The notes beneath the pieces were generated by a model. It saw only the letters and a list, made by a program, of their open reading frames with translations, did not search any database and was not told the DNA's origin. Shown here one piece after another: positions 44,724-55,320 of a stretch of 64,000 nt of DNA (position 1 is its first letter; each line of letters opens with the position of its first letter). The position numbers were made by a program, and so were the translations under genes. Source of the stretch: Platycnemis pennipes (taxonomy: Eukaryota > Arthropoda > Insecta > Odonata > Platycnemididae); NCBI GenBank assembly GCA_933228895.1, contig OW121854.1:12837131-12901130 (forward strand). The letters are read 5' to 3'.

Positions 44724-45736
44724 GCTCAAGCCACCCGATGTCCCCTTCCACTCAATTACTTTCTCTGCTTTGTCATTGCTTCGTGAATCGCACTTTCTCA
44801 GTTGCAATCTCCGAGACCCACCGTCCCCAACTCCTTTCCGCCTTCCTCTCCTCTCCAATTGCTCCTTTCTCCGTTTGCTGCTGAAATATTCCTCGATTCC
44901 TCCCTGTCCATCTTAGCAATTCACATCGCTCGCCCCACATGTCCGAGATCTGTCTTACATCCTGCATCACAGATCCTCAAATCATCCTCAGTCCTTGACC
45001 TTTGTCCACTCACCTTTCGCCGCCCTTTTGACATACACGCGACCTCATCAGTCCTCTCCTGCTTCACTTTCTGCCTCTTTGTCTCTTATCTTCGCTCCAT
45101 CCCTCTTTTCGCTTCATTCGCTACTGTTTTCTCTCTCTCTTCCTATTCCTCCAGCCAAACTCTCCGTCATCTTTTCCTCTATACAATCTGCTCTCTCTCT
45201 CTATCTCCCCTTTTAATGTTCGTTCGCCTCGTAGGGGACGACCCTAATGTTATAACCCGAGTTATCGAATTCCTGAAAGAGACGGGACTATTCAGAAAAA
45301 TATAAGCCTCACCCTTTTTATTCAATCACTGTTTTTTTTTAGATAAAGGACATAACTGAAATAGACAATTGTTGTTATTATTATTTCTATTACATTTATA
45401 AATGTTACTACTAAGAATGAGTAGTGGTGCAAAATGACCTAGCCGTCGACGCACCCTACAAGTTTTAAACCTACCTACCTACCTCGTTCGCCTCGTGTCC
45501 GATGCTCTTCATGCATTGTCATTTTCCGACCTCCTTTCGCTTCTTCTGGTGGATATCATTTTTCGTGGCTCTCTGCTTTTCCATTAACTCTATTTCTCCA
45601 TCCATACTCTTCCTAAATACTTGTACTTTCCTGCTTCTGCCTCCTCCACTTTATGCTCCCCTCTCTTTATTTCTTATTTGTTTGCACCCTGACGTTGTTT
45701 TCCACTCACTTTTGGTACGCCTTCAGGACACCGTTG
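44724..45736. other. CT-rich DNA, no gene assigned
   Basis: Long pyrimidine-rich tracts produce low-complexity Ser/Leu/Pro-rich frames (for example 44802-45305) that I do not regard as genes. A short (TACC)n run lies at about 45470-45483. Confidence 0.35.
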
Positions 45737-46254
45737 TAAAGCGTCTCGCAAGGGTGTGTGGCAGGGGGTGAAGATCACCAAGCATGCACCATTGACATGC
45801 GAACAAACAACTATAGGGTCTCATGCAACTAGATATTTAGTATCAATAGTATTTAAGGGATTAATACATGCATCATGCACTACAGATACTCTAAATTAAT
45901 TCCCCTACCTATCCCTCTGCTATGATCCCCATTCTGTTCTCCTATAGTACGGGGGAAAAATGCCATTTTGAATCTGTCAGTACGACAATCTATCTCTCTA
46001 ATCCTATTTATCTGGTCGAATCTTGCATAATACGCTGGTGTTTAATATGTGCCTAAATTCTTCAGTAAAGATATCCGATTGAAATTTCTCTAATAGATTT
46101 AATCTGTACTTGAACCTACGCTCTGATAATGATTACCACCCTAATTCTTGTATTAATTCTGAAACACTAGTCAACCTATCGTAATACCTTTTAACGAACC
46201 TAGCTGCTCTACGCTGCACACTGTCTAGTTCTCTGATTAAACCTAGTTCATTCG
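45737..46254 (-). mobile_element. LINE B2 3' part, 5'-truncated
   Basis: Reverse-strand match to 48258-48790: the stem-loop region at 45742-45772, then ATAGGGTCTCATGCAACTAG, then the decayed codons corresponding to FKMAFFPHTIR, EIDCRTDRF, LGWESLSERRLKF and LDSVQRRAARLV. Several frame-breaking changes mark it as older than the 48258 copy. It stops abruptly near 46254. Confidence 0.85.
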
Positions 46255-46990
46255 TTTTCCATGATGCTATGTTGCCAAAGACATGATTATTACAATGATA
46301 ATCTTAATTTAGTCGTTTATTTCAAAAGTATTCCAAAATGAGAGGTCGTTTTAGATTCAGGGTCGTCTTATACTCGGCTGAATACGGTAACTAATCATAC
46401 AATCTAAATATTAGTTTTTATATTATTTTCCAGGCATGGAATGTTTGCTGAAGAAATAGTTTTCGTGAACTCCTAAATTTGTAGAATATTTTGGGCAGGA
46501 CGAAAGAATGGATTAGTCGTTAAAACTCGATTATTAAGGATTGAATAATAAAAGTGCACTAAGTGAGTAGCATTCATATGCATTGGCCTTCATAATTCTC
46601 TATCGTGAGGGTGTCCCCACTCATCTTTGCGCTTTAGTCATCTCTCCGATTGCATCCCTAAGCTTTACCAGTGCGCTTCCTATTCGAATCTTACGAGACA
46701 TAATTTACAGAGACATACGAGGGTATAATTAAATGGCTGTAGCGCCGAACTGAGGGGATTTATTTTGGGAGAGATCCTCCATAGAATATACCATTGATTT
46801 CCATGCGAAAAAAATTACCTGGACCCATCCTAGGAATTCGCCTAGGAAATATCCTGCATTTACCGCCAAGCGCGGCTTTAGCGCTGGATGGGGTTCACCT
46901 TTAGTTGTGGCTTCCTTGAAGGCCTTTCTCCCTTGCGTTGACATCCTTGATGGACCGCGAGTGCTCAAAATCTAGTACCTGAACCTTGGT
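46255..46990. other. Unassigned DNA with a possible transposon terminus
   Basis: GGGTCGTCTTATACTCGGCT then GAATACGGTAAC (about 46360-46392) resembles, in reverse, a recurrent TIR style (TACCGTATTC ... GTATAAGACGACCC) seen in cut-and-paste elements. I found no partner terminus. Confidence 0.3.
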
Positions 46991-47004
46991 AAAAATTGCA
47001 ATGC

Positions 47005-47300
47005 GGATTAGGGATCCTGGGTAGCGTAGTTATCTGCGCAGTGGCCCGGAAAGCCGAAGGTCCGTGCTTCGATTCCCGGTGAATTTTTTCGCATGGCAAT
47101 TAATGTGAATTTCACTGCCGTTCACGCGGCAGGCTTGAAATTTCCTACACTCCATTGAAAATGAATGTGTTGGTTGGTGCGGCAAAACACCCTATCCTAG
47201 CTAGTTCTTCCTTCGCGTTCGTTCAGGCCGTTGTGGCACATTGGTGTATCCGATTAAGACAATCCCTCTATTCGTTCTAACTTCCGGCTCGATGAGCCAC
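47005..47300 (+). mobile_element. SINE2, tRNA-derived SINE
   Basis: GGGTAGCGTAGTTATCTGCGC (A box, about 47020-47040) and GTGCTTCGATTCCCGGTG (B box, about 47065-47082) are spaced like a tRNA gene's internal promoter. The acceptor stem does not close and a ~200-bp unrelated body follows, so this is a SINE rather than a tRNA gene. It is the only copy in the window, so the 3' limit is uncertain. Confidence 0.65.
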
Positions 47301-47385
47301 CCAGCCCAACCTTTCTCCTCCTCATTTCACGTTAACCTTTCGATCTTCTTCCTCTTACCTCAATCAACTCTCCCCTTGACACTTT

Positions 47386-47448
47386 GACCTTTCACTAGTT
47401 AGGCCCCACCTTGAGTATGCAGCCAGTGTATGGGATCCTAATGAATTA
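47386..47448 (+). mobile_element. LINE B2, upstream segment of the split copy
   Basis: Encodes FSLVRPHLEYAASVWDPNE, then is interrupted at the ATGAATTA target. The same reading continues at 48258 (LGLMRELDSVQRR), so one B2 copy has been split by a B1 insertion. Confidence 0.85.
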
Positions 47449-48249
47449 ACAAACGTGGAATCCATTAAATATCTTGGAATAAGACTGACAAATGATCTTT
47501 CCTGGGGTAAACACATTCGTGAAATAATGGGTCAAGCGAATCGCAAACTGGGTTTCATTAAAAGAGTATTGGGTAAATGTGACGATCATGTACGAGAAAT
47601 CAGCTACTTTTCCCTTGTTAGACCTCATTTGGAATATGCTGCCAGTGTATGGGATCCCTACGAAATCGGTCTAAGTAATGAACTTGAACGTGTGCAGCGA
47701 AGATCGGCAAGATTTGTAAAGGGACGATACGATAATTATATTAGCGTAACCAGTCTATTAAATGAATTGAAATGGGAATCATTGTCAGATCGCAGGTTGA
47801 AATTTAGACTTAATCTGTTCCTCAAATTCCAAGGCAATATTTTCAGTGATGATGTTAAAAATATTTTACGAACCCCAACTTACTATGGCAGAATGTACCA
47901 TAATCATAAAGTTAGAGAAATTGATTGCCGAACTGACCGATTCAAAATGTCCTTTTTCCCTCGCACAATAAGAGATACGAATAACGGTAAATATGTCCTA
48001 TCGGAGAGTAGCAATGAATAGCATTGGTAGCTGCATGTTGGTATGAGTACTTAAAGCTAACCCTACTAACAGAATGTTTTTGCATGTTTTCTTTGCAATT
48101 TCTATCTATTTTAAACAGTGTAGTTCTGACTAATATATTAATACTATTCCTTTTTTATGCATGATATGTAGTGCATGTTTGGTGAGCAATCACCCCCTGC
48201 CACACACCCTTGTGGTGGCTTGCAGGGTATTATGTAGATGTAGATGTAG
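47449..48249 (+). mobile_element. LINE B1 nested inside LINE B2
   Basis: A 5'-truncated B1 beginning ACAAACGTGGAATCC. The frame 47455-48021 (188 residues) has KYLGIRLTNDLSWGKHI, LVRPHLEYAASVWDP, VQRRSARFVKGRYDN and the C-terminus SFFPRTIRDTNN ... SESSNE, uninterrupted. It differs from the copy at 8438-9337 at only a few residues. The 3' UTR ends in the conserved stem-loop (48194-48227) and a GTAGAT hexamer tail. ATGAATTA at 47441-47448 and 48250-48257 is the 8-bp TSD. This is a recent insertion and shows B1 was active after B2 had inserted here. Confidence 0.92.
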
Positions 48250-48257
48250 ATGAATTA

Positions 48258-48795
48258 GGTTTGATGAGAGAACTAGACAGTGTGCAGCGTAGAGCAGCTA
48301 GGCTCGTCAAAAGGTGTTACGATAGGTTGAGTAGTGTATCAGAATTAATACAAGAATTAGGGTGGGAATCATTATCAGAGCGTAGATTAAAGTTCAGATT
48401 AAATCTATTGCAGAAATTTCAATCGGATAGCTTCACTGGAGATGTTAGGCACATATTAAAAACACCAGCGTATTATGCTAGATTCGACCAGATGAATAAG
48501 ATTAGAGAGATAGATTGTCGTACAGATAGATTCAAAATGGCATTTTTCCCCCATACTATAAGAGAACAGAATAGGCAGCATAGGAAAGGGATAGGTAGGG
48601 GAAATATTTTAGAGTATTCTGTAGTGCATGATGCATGTATTAACCCCTTAAATACTATCGGTACTAACAATCTAGTTGCATGAGACCCTTTAGTTGCTTG
48701 CTTGCATGTTAGTAGTGCATGCTTGGTGACCTTCACCCCCTGCCACACACCCTAGCGGTGGCTTGCAGGGTATCGTGTAGATGTAGATGTAGACC
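48258..48795 (+). mobile_element. LINE B2, downstream segment of the split copy
   Basis: Reads LGLMRELDSVQRRAARLVKR, ELGWESLSERRLKFRLNLLQ, EIDCRTDRFKMAFFPHTIRE, then a B2-specific 3' UTR (ATAGGAAAGGGATAGGTAGG, ATGAGACCCTTTAGTTGC), the shared stem-loop at 48738-48771 and a GTAGAT tail. B2 proteins are clearly related to B1 but diverged, so they are sister subfamilies. Confidence 0.9.
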
Positions 48796-48977
48796 TCAGC
48801 ATCCAAGATAATCGAATGCGAGTGGAACTCCTCATCTCTTTAATCCATCTCTCCGTGGATCATACTCTTCCTCGTTTTGCCGCATTTCCCCTCTTCCTCC
48901 GTTCTTCCTCGCCCTGAATCCTTCTCTGCACTGAATTTAGTTCCCTCCCTGCCTGTGCCCCTCTGTTTTGCCTTTTT

Positions 48978-49225
48978 ATTTATTTATTTTATACGTTTTA
49001 ATTTAACCCGAAGGCTGGTTTGCATTGGTGAGGGTAGAGCTCACCCCGTACTAAGCCCCAGGCGTGTGAATTTCACACATTCAGGGTAGAAGGGACCAGT
49101 TCCTTTCCCTGGGCCACCGAGGATTTTTTTTTGTTCGGGGGCGTCCAAAGGCTTCACCCGGATTTGAACCCGGGACCCTCCGATCAGTAGCCAAGCACTC
49201 TACCCACTAAGCCACAACGCTCCCA
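48978..49225 (-). mobile_element. SINE1, minus copy with (AAAT)n tail
   Basis: On the minus strand: TGTGGCTTAGTGGGTAGAG (A box), GGGTCCCGGGTTCAAATCC (B box), the body ending GTACGGGGTGAGCTCTACCC ... CCTTCGGGTT, then an AAAT-rich tail at 48977-48990. Head and body match 17934-18185. Confidence 0.88.
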
Positions 49226-49319
49226 TGATAAACAAAGTAATAGAATATCGCGAGCGCAGTTAAATCCACAAATACAATAACAACAATCAAGTATGGCTTA
49301 ATATTACGTTTGTCACAAT

Positions 49320-50600
49320 TTTAAATAATAATTTTTTTATGGCAAAAGGTGATCATTTTTTTATTAGGACCAATTTTTACAGTTTTGATAGCAAATAATA
49401 TATATCCTTCTGAAACTTTTCTTTTGTCATTCTCATATTTAGCTCTTTTCAAAATTATTGTCGGAAATACATAGGTACATATTATATTTAATAGTGCGTT
49501 ATTACTATCATTAGTATTTACATCTTTTGCATAAAAAGTTCTTTTTTGCCTTCCTTTCTTTGCTGGAACTATAAAATTTAATGTACCAACTAATTCTACA
49601 TAATCATCATTGTTAATAATGGCTGGAAAAGTAAATCATTCATGAATCTTCTTTTGCTCAGTGTTTGGAATTTCAACTCTTCCTACATAGCTTTATAATC
49701 TACATAATTATGAAACATAGGATAGACAGTGTGGCGTGTAATATACAATTGTCTCCGAAATATTTTTTTTACTCTCAATCATTACATCAGATTTCTTCAA
49801 ATGCTGGTTCTAAATAGGTTCCTACACAGAACAATATTCCAAATTGCTTCTTACATTTCAAAAGTAAAAACTCTTTAGCACTTCTTCATCAACAAAATAT
49901 TTTCAAGCATGGTACAATGAACCGACATATTGTACCGATATATATACTGGTAGGTATAACGACATATATACAGACATGAGCTTACATAAAATATGATTTT
50001 TAAAGGTCATATTTGTGTCAAAATTAAAACCAAAATCTTTTATTTCATTTTTTTTAACATCGTCTGTTCTTTCGTCTTATAGTTAAACTTCATCACATTT
50101 CTTCTTCTTCTTCTTCAATACTTCAATATGACAGAACATTTTTCAGTATTGAAATGAAGATTTCTCTCTGACAGCGAAATTAAATTATCTATATCTCTTT
50201 GTACTTCGTAAGAGACTTCTATATTTTATATACGAATCTCAATTTTTTTACATTTTTATAAATCTGAATATCGTCAGCTGACATTAAACACTTCGTGTTG
50301 CACAGACTCTGAGGTAGATCATTAATAAATACAAGAAAACGTAGTGTACCAAGATTAGAGTCTTGTGGTCCTCTATATAAGGCAGTGTAAACCGTGTTTA
50401 CATCAGATTTTGAGTGCCTGTCTACCATGTAATGTTTTCTTTCCCTTACAATTGAACACAATAACATGTGACGAGACACTGAGATCCGAACAGTTTGAAG
50501 CTTCTCTATTAATATTGTGTGACTTAAAGTATCAAATGTCTTCTTAAAATCGAAGTATCAATCTTATATCCTATGTCCATTCAATTAATCACGTCATCTG
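49320..50600 (-). mobile_element. Decayed LINE with recognisable RT motifs
   Basis: On the minus strand from 50600: KKTFDTLSHTILIEKL (motif A region), then in the frame 50479-50219 DVNTVYTALYRGPQDSNLG, FLVFINDLPQSL and CLMSADDIQIYKNV (catalytic FADD as SADD). Then, across stops, NLISLSERNLHFNTEKCSV and later SKRRFMNDLLFQ. The order matches a CR1/Jockey-type RT from palm to C-terminus. It is unlike B and C families in sequence, so it represents another lineage. Many stops and shifts; no 3' tail identified. Confidence 0.75.
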
Positions 50601-51435
50601 GTAATACAGAGAAATCTGTAACCTCGGATCTATTAGCTACATGCGTGGCGTTACGAAATCCTGTGCAACTGTCTTTAATCCGGAATCGTTCTTCAGCGTG
50701 AGGGTTTCCTGATTCTCTCGCTTCGGAACACTTTTCGTTGCTTTCTGGGAGTGAAGCTCTGTTGCTTGCGGTGCTTGCGGCGTTCAAACGAGTTTCGTTT
50801 TTCAATTGTTTCATGTTCGGCGAGGAAGTGTAATCCACGTTAAACCCACGCCTTGCACCCAAGCGAAATGCTCCCGGCGCGTATTAGGAATGCTCCTCTC
50901 TACCTCGAGGGCGGAATCGTCCAACTGATAAAATATTTCCGCCCGGATTTCCAAAAAAGAGACTTCCTTGCTTTCCGAGTTTTTGCGCAAAAATTACATT
51001 ATTAGTTTCGAATTTTCTTCAGTAAGCAATAAGAATAAAGAGAAATGAACTACGCTGTAATGGAAATGGAGGGGGAGATGTTAAATTGACACAAATTTTC
51101 GGAAAATCGTTTTTTTTTCCATTCATCATTTTTGTGACTGATTACGAAATGAATTTCGCAGCGAAAACGTTGACGTCTCTTTCACAATAAACTGAATATT
51201 CGGACATTTCCGCGTAATATGGGCGTTGCTATCTGTGCAGAGGAAAACATTGGGGAATGCTTGGCTGTTTTCAGGATTACTTTACTGCATTGGAACCAAA
51301 AAAAAGAAGGCAAGTTTTGAGGAACCCCACCCCGCGGATGGAACTGGAATGTCAATGTATGACTAGATTATAATGGGCGTGGATTGGTAGTTTAACATCA
51401 AGATGCTAGGTGTTTCTGTCGTTCATTTAGGATGA
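50601..51435. other. Unassigned DNA
   Basis: A minus frame at 50862-50581 (93 residues, Ser/Asn/Glu-rich) has no recognised domain. The rest shows neither TIRs nor copies of window repeats. Confidence 0.3.
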
Positions 51436-51444
51436 ATAATGTTA

Positions 51445-52372
51445 GTACATTTGAGCACCCATAATCCGGGAATATCTAATCCGGGAACACCCATAATCCG
51501 GCAATTTTTCCATGACCACCTACATTACTTCTTATCATATCGTATATCCAGTAGCATTTGTCTGAAACATACTGATTGGGATATTTGACAATATAACACA
51601 ATAAGAAGGAGAAAGAGATAATCGTTAAAATTTTACTGTTAACGTGACACGAAGAAATGGATGACTGAGAGAAAAACTATGAAAGAAGATTTAAGTGCTG
51701 ATTTAGATCGAAGTGAAGGCTTAGTTAATATTTCTGGCCAAATGCTAATGGATCAGGCTAAACTATTCCCGGAACAGATGTAATCTAAAAGACGTGATGT
51801 GGGAAATTTTGTGTTCATGGAATAATAGCATTTCACAGTCAGTTCTTAAACGGGTGGTTTAAATTGTGGCCAGCTTTGAGGTTTTTTGCAGACGAAATAA
51901 GCATGGGGATTGCAAAGGCTTTTATTTTTCTGAGGATAAACATATAATAATGGAGTTGGTTGACTGTGCAAACAGCATCCATAACTGTGAATTAAAGGAA
52001 ATGCAATTGGTAAATTTAGAGGAATGGATAGCCAGCGACCACGATTCTTTCACCACACAACATTTCACAGAAAATGAAATCACTGAAATGGTAATTAATA
52101 ACAGAAATCTGAGTGGGTGTGAAGATGATGAGCCTGAAATTATTGAAGGAAGAGTACTAAAAATGATGGTCTTTAAAGAATCATCCATTCCGGTCGCCCG
52201 TGACGTAGTGATGGGTGGCCGTACACACGACACCCACGCATTGACATCGCGCTGAATCAGCTGATAACAAATCAAGCGCGGTGGGAAATATGTGGCGCGA
52301 AGATCCACCCAATAAATATAAAATTTTATATCCCCTTTTCCAACAATAATACTACGCTTTTAAATGTACAGT
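51445..52372 (+). mobile_element. Tigger/pogo-like transposon remnant
   Basis: The left end has AGTACATTTGAGCACCCATAATCCGGG, with further ATAATCCGG repeats, which is the pogo/Tigger terminus style; a weak partner TGTACATTT lies reversed at about 52363-52371. Inside, reading across stops, SEGLVNISGQMLMDQAKLF matches the CENP-B/Tc5-type HTH segment (ISGxML). The frame 51866-52255 contains LVNLEEWIASDHDSFTTQHF and TENEITEMV, the usual C-terminal block of Tigger transposases. The DDE core is largely deleted. The plus-strand frame lacks catalytic residues and is a pseudogene. Confidence 0.6.
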
Positions 52373-52670
52373 AATATGATGAATACGAATCTTAGCTTCC
52401 GTTATTTTCACTCACTGCGCAACTTCGATACTTTTAAGTAATAACTTTGTGAACTAGGAAACCATTTCTTTCTGATTATTCTTAGTGGTAATTTTAATAA
52501 TTGTGTTCAGTAATGCAAGGATCGTTATGGTTTTAATCGGTCGCCACATATTTGCTGGCGAGCAAGTGTTGCGATTTCCCGTGGACGGGAGTCCTAAACG
52601 ATATTAGGCGATACTGGCGGACGACGTGTTGATCTTTTTCTCGCGGAATACAAGGAGAGAGCGCATGTTA

Positions 52671-53226
52671 AGCCTGGTTCACACGGTGCTTTTTTCCCGG
52701 ATGGATTTCTGTGCTGTGGAGTGCTGATGGGTGCTCGCTTGCTGGAAACGCTGACTGCTGTCCGGCTGCCCTGACATGGCTAGCTTTTAATTTCGTTGTT
52801 AAAGTCCGGTGCTATTTTCCGTGCGTGTTTTGCTGATGGCTATTGTTGCCGGCCAATCATCGCTCAGCTTTGCATCACGTGATCAAAATAAAGGTTCCGC
52901 CTAGTTCTGCTTTTAATAGCATCTCTTGGTCGATATTGTGTTTAAAAATGAGTGGATATCTATAGACTAGGGATCAAGTTGTGGTGCTTAAAGAAGCATA
53001 AAGAGTCGAAACTTGTTCATATGCAGTTCGTAATTGGAACTATCACATTAAACATCTTCTTGCCGAGACTCTAAAAAGAGTTAGCAGTGAGGATAGCTCC
53101 TGCTACGGGTGAATCGACAACCATCAGCGAAGCCAGCTTAGCGGCCACCTTTGTCACCCGCTTGGTAGCACGCACGAAATCCAGCTAGCTAGCACTCAAG
53201 GAAAAACGCACCGTGTGAACTGGTCA
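52671..53226. mobile_element. Harbinger-type MITE, 556 bp
   Basis: GGTTCACACGGTGCTTTTTTCC on the left faces its inverted counterpart AGTTCACACGGTGCGTTTTTCC at the right. TTA flanks both sides (52668-52670, 53227-53229). Non-coding inside. The TTCACAC core is the same style as the TTTACAC termini at 13028 and 43867. Confidence 0.75.
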
Positions 53227-53229
53227 TTA

Positions 53230-53540
53230 TTCTAGCTAATGACCCTTGCATGTCTCCGGCGGTGAACGTTGGGTCGCGAATCGTTCTGCCAGGTGAGCCA
53301 CGGCTCTGCATGTGAGCCGAATCTTTTACGGCTTTGCAAAATCGCTCCCCAGACCCCAAGTTTCAATCGAACGCACTTCGTGCCGATCGTGTGGATTCCA
53401 GCCCTGGATGTAAGGTGTGCGGTAGAATAACCGCTGAAATACGATGTCCTCGCCTCTTTCTTGCGTACCCACCAGAAGAAACGTCGATGCCCAATCCACG
53501 CTAATGACAAGATGGCAATCGGCCAATGGTTACACTGCAA
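53230..53540 (-). other. Orphan open frames behind a splice-acceptor-like site
   Basis: Minus frames of 102 and 66 residues overlap here. The 66-residue frame (HLVISVDWASTFLLVGTQER ... ETWGLGSDFAKP) looks protein-like and follows TCTATTTTTTGCAG at about 53540, a good acceptor. However, that frame meets a stop just after the acceptor, so it cannot simply be an exon starting there. A tRNA A-box-like GTGGCTCACCTGGCAG lies near 53300 on this strand. Confidence 0.2.
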
Positions 53541-53811
53541 AAAATAGATTCCGGCGACTCTTGTGGCCCATAATCCTCCTCACCGTCCCGTCCTCAGCAT
53601 AGCGCACCGATTTCTATCATTCTGTAATGTTAGAGCCAATCCTGATTAAACCTTTCACTTAAGAGCACATAAACCAAGACTACCACGGCTTAGAAATACG
53701 GTAAACATTCGTATTCCCTTCTAAAAAGACTCCAATGAACTCCAACATTAATTTGAACTCTTTACATTTATTCGTTACTGTCGAAAGTTGTGGGAGAGTT
53801 CTGATGTCGTG

Positions 53812-54108
53812 CACTGTAAAAAGTTGATCTGATTTTCAGTGCGATCTGAATTTAAGCGCTGTCTGGTTGTAAGGCAGGAACACGGATTTAAGGTACGGAA
53901 GAGGCAGGAACATGGATGGTTGGTACAGGAGCAGTTAAGCAGGAAGCAGAGGGAGCAGGATTCTGGATGGTCTGATTTTCAGTCGGTCACCTGCCTTATT
54001 TTTAGACAAGATATTACTGCTGAAATTCAACATACCCTGTCTTAAAATTGTTGCATCTGAAATTCAGATCGCTTTTGTACCTTAAAATCAGATCTACTTT
54101 TTACAGTG
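53812..54108. mobile_element. MITE with CACTGTAAAAAGT termini
   Basis: CACTGTAAAAAGTTGATCTG on the left and CACTGTAAAAAGTAGATCTG on the reversed right continue inverted for about 45 bp with a small internal rearrangement. GTGC flanks are compatible with a 3-4-bp TSD, but the exact boundary is ambiguous by one base. CACTG ends suggest an EnSpm/CACTA-like or Chapaev-like mover; not resolved. Confidence 0.65.
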
Positions 54109-54642
54109 TGCTACGCTTACTCGACAACGCAACCCAATCGCTCCAGGTGCAATCGCGTAAACCTGCGTTTTTTATTTTTTCCAGTGTAATTTCATTTTAA
54201 AAATCGCCATGTTTTCACACTAGTCTTTAAGAGAAATCTGAAAGTAATATTCATTTAGCTTCCGGAGACGTGGTTGAAAGATCTTTTAGAGTGTTCTCTG
54301 GTCTCCTCTTCTTCCAATCGAGTGACGTCTAGTAGTTGACAAATTATCACGAGGGGTCACTTTCAAAAGAGAGTGTCATCTGTTGTCAGCTTGTATTGAT
54401 CGAAATAATTAACTAAGGTTTTATGATTCTTCTATTTTAGGAAAATACTCTCCGAAAAAAAAAACTCAAATGTGCTTTGTACTACGTCTCTATTATTCCT
54501 CACTTTAGAAACAACGAGAAATTAAAGACACAAAATTACTTAAATGCCAGTTCGAACGGCCTGGTTCTTTTGTTGTTTCTTGGAAGCAGGGGAACGAAAG
54601 GTGTGTCAGTGGTGATACGACGTATTCAATAATTAGCATAGA

Positions 54643-55033
54643 TTAAATCTATTAGAGAAATTTCAATGGGATAGCTTTACTGAAGATGTTGGGCACATAT
54701 GAAAAAAAACCAGCGTATTATGCTAGATTCGACCAGATAAATAAGGTTTGAGAGATAGATTGTCATACTGATAGATTCAAAATGGCATTTTTCCCCCGTA
54801 CGATAAGAGAACAGAATAGGTAGCATAGCAAAGGGATAGGTGGGTGAAATGTTTTGGAGTAGTCTGTGGAGCATGATGCCTGTATTAACCCCTTGAATGC
54901 TATAGATGCTAACAATATATTTGCATGAGACCCTATAGTTGCTTTTTTGCAGGTCAGTAGTGAATGCTTGGTGATATTCACCCCCTGCCACTCACCCTCG
55001 CGGTGGCTTGCAGAGTATCGTGTAGATGTAGAT
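54643..55033 (+). mobile_element. LINE B2 3' fragment
   Basis: Starts in the codons for LNLLEKFQWDSFTEDVGH and covers the C-terminal coding end, the B2 3' UTR, the stem-loop (about 54981-55013) and the GTAGAT tail at 55019-55034. Stops show it is dead. Confidence 0.88.
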
Positions 55034-55129
55034 GTTCACTCCTTAGCGAGATTTAATTTTATTTGGAAATCCAGTCCTGGTTAGTCCAGAGCTTATTTGG
55101 ATGAGTAAAACACTTTAGCACCATTCCAC

Positions 55130-55320
55130 AATTAAATTAAATTAATAAAATGAGTGTACACCTGATGATGGCTTAGTAAGCCGAAACACGTGTTGTGTAA
55201 TTTTAAAATTTAAAATGTAGAAATAGAAAAGTTGTATGGAGTTGTTAATAGTTGGTGTTCATCATAAACGACCAAACAACTCCATACAACTTTTCCATTT
55301 CTACACAAATAAAGTGGTCG
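55130..55320 (+). mobile_element. PLE terminus with hammerhead motif and hairpin
   Basis: A hammerhead motif (55156-55199) is followed by an inverted repeat with 31-bp arms (55216-55246 and about 55275-55306; GTAGAAATAGAAAAGTTGTA) and then AAATAAAGTGG. The combination of ribozyme and inverted sequence is the organisation of Penelope-like termini; no protein remains. Confidence 0.6.
55156..55199 (+). ncRNA. Hammerhead ribozyme motif (PLE type)
   Basis: TACAC, CTGATGA, helix II GGCTT-AGT-AAGCC, GAAA, a CACGTG stretch that could form a minimal helix III, TT and GTGTA. TACAC/GTGTA makes a 5-bp helix I; the expected cleavage triplet is GUU. As in the 9750 motif, one extra T separates CTGATGA from helix II. 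Confidence 0.6.

Noticed and set aside
44802..45305. 167-residue open frame
   Set aside because: Lies in pyrimidine-rich DNA; Ser/Leu/Pro-rich without domain, and overlapping frames are also open.
47010..47090. Possible tRNA gene
   Set aside because: Boxes are well spaced, but no acceptor-stem complementarity is visible and an unrelated body follows; called SINE2.
53300..53340. Possible SINE head on the minus strand (GTGGCTCACCTGGCAG)
   Set aside because: The B box is poor and no second copy was found.
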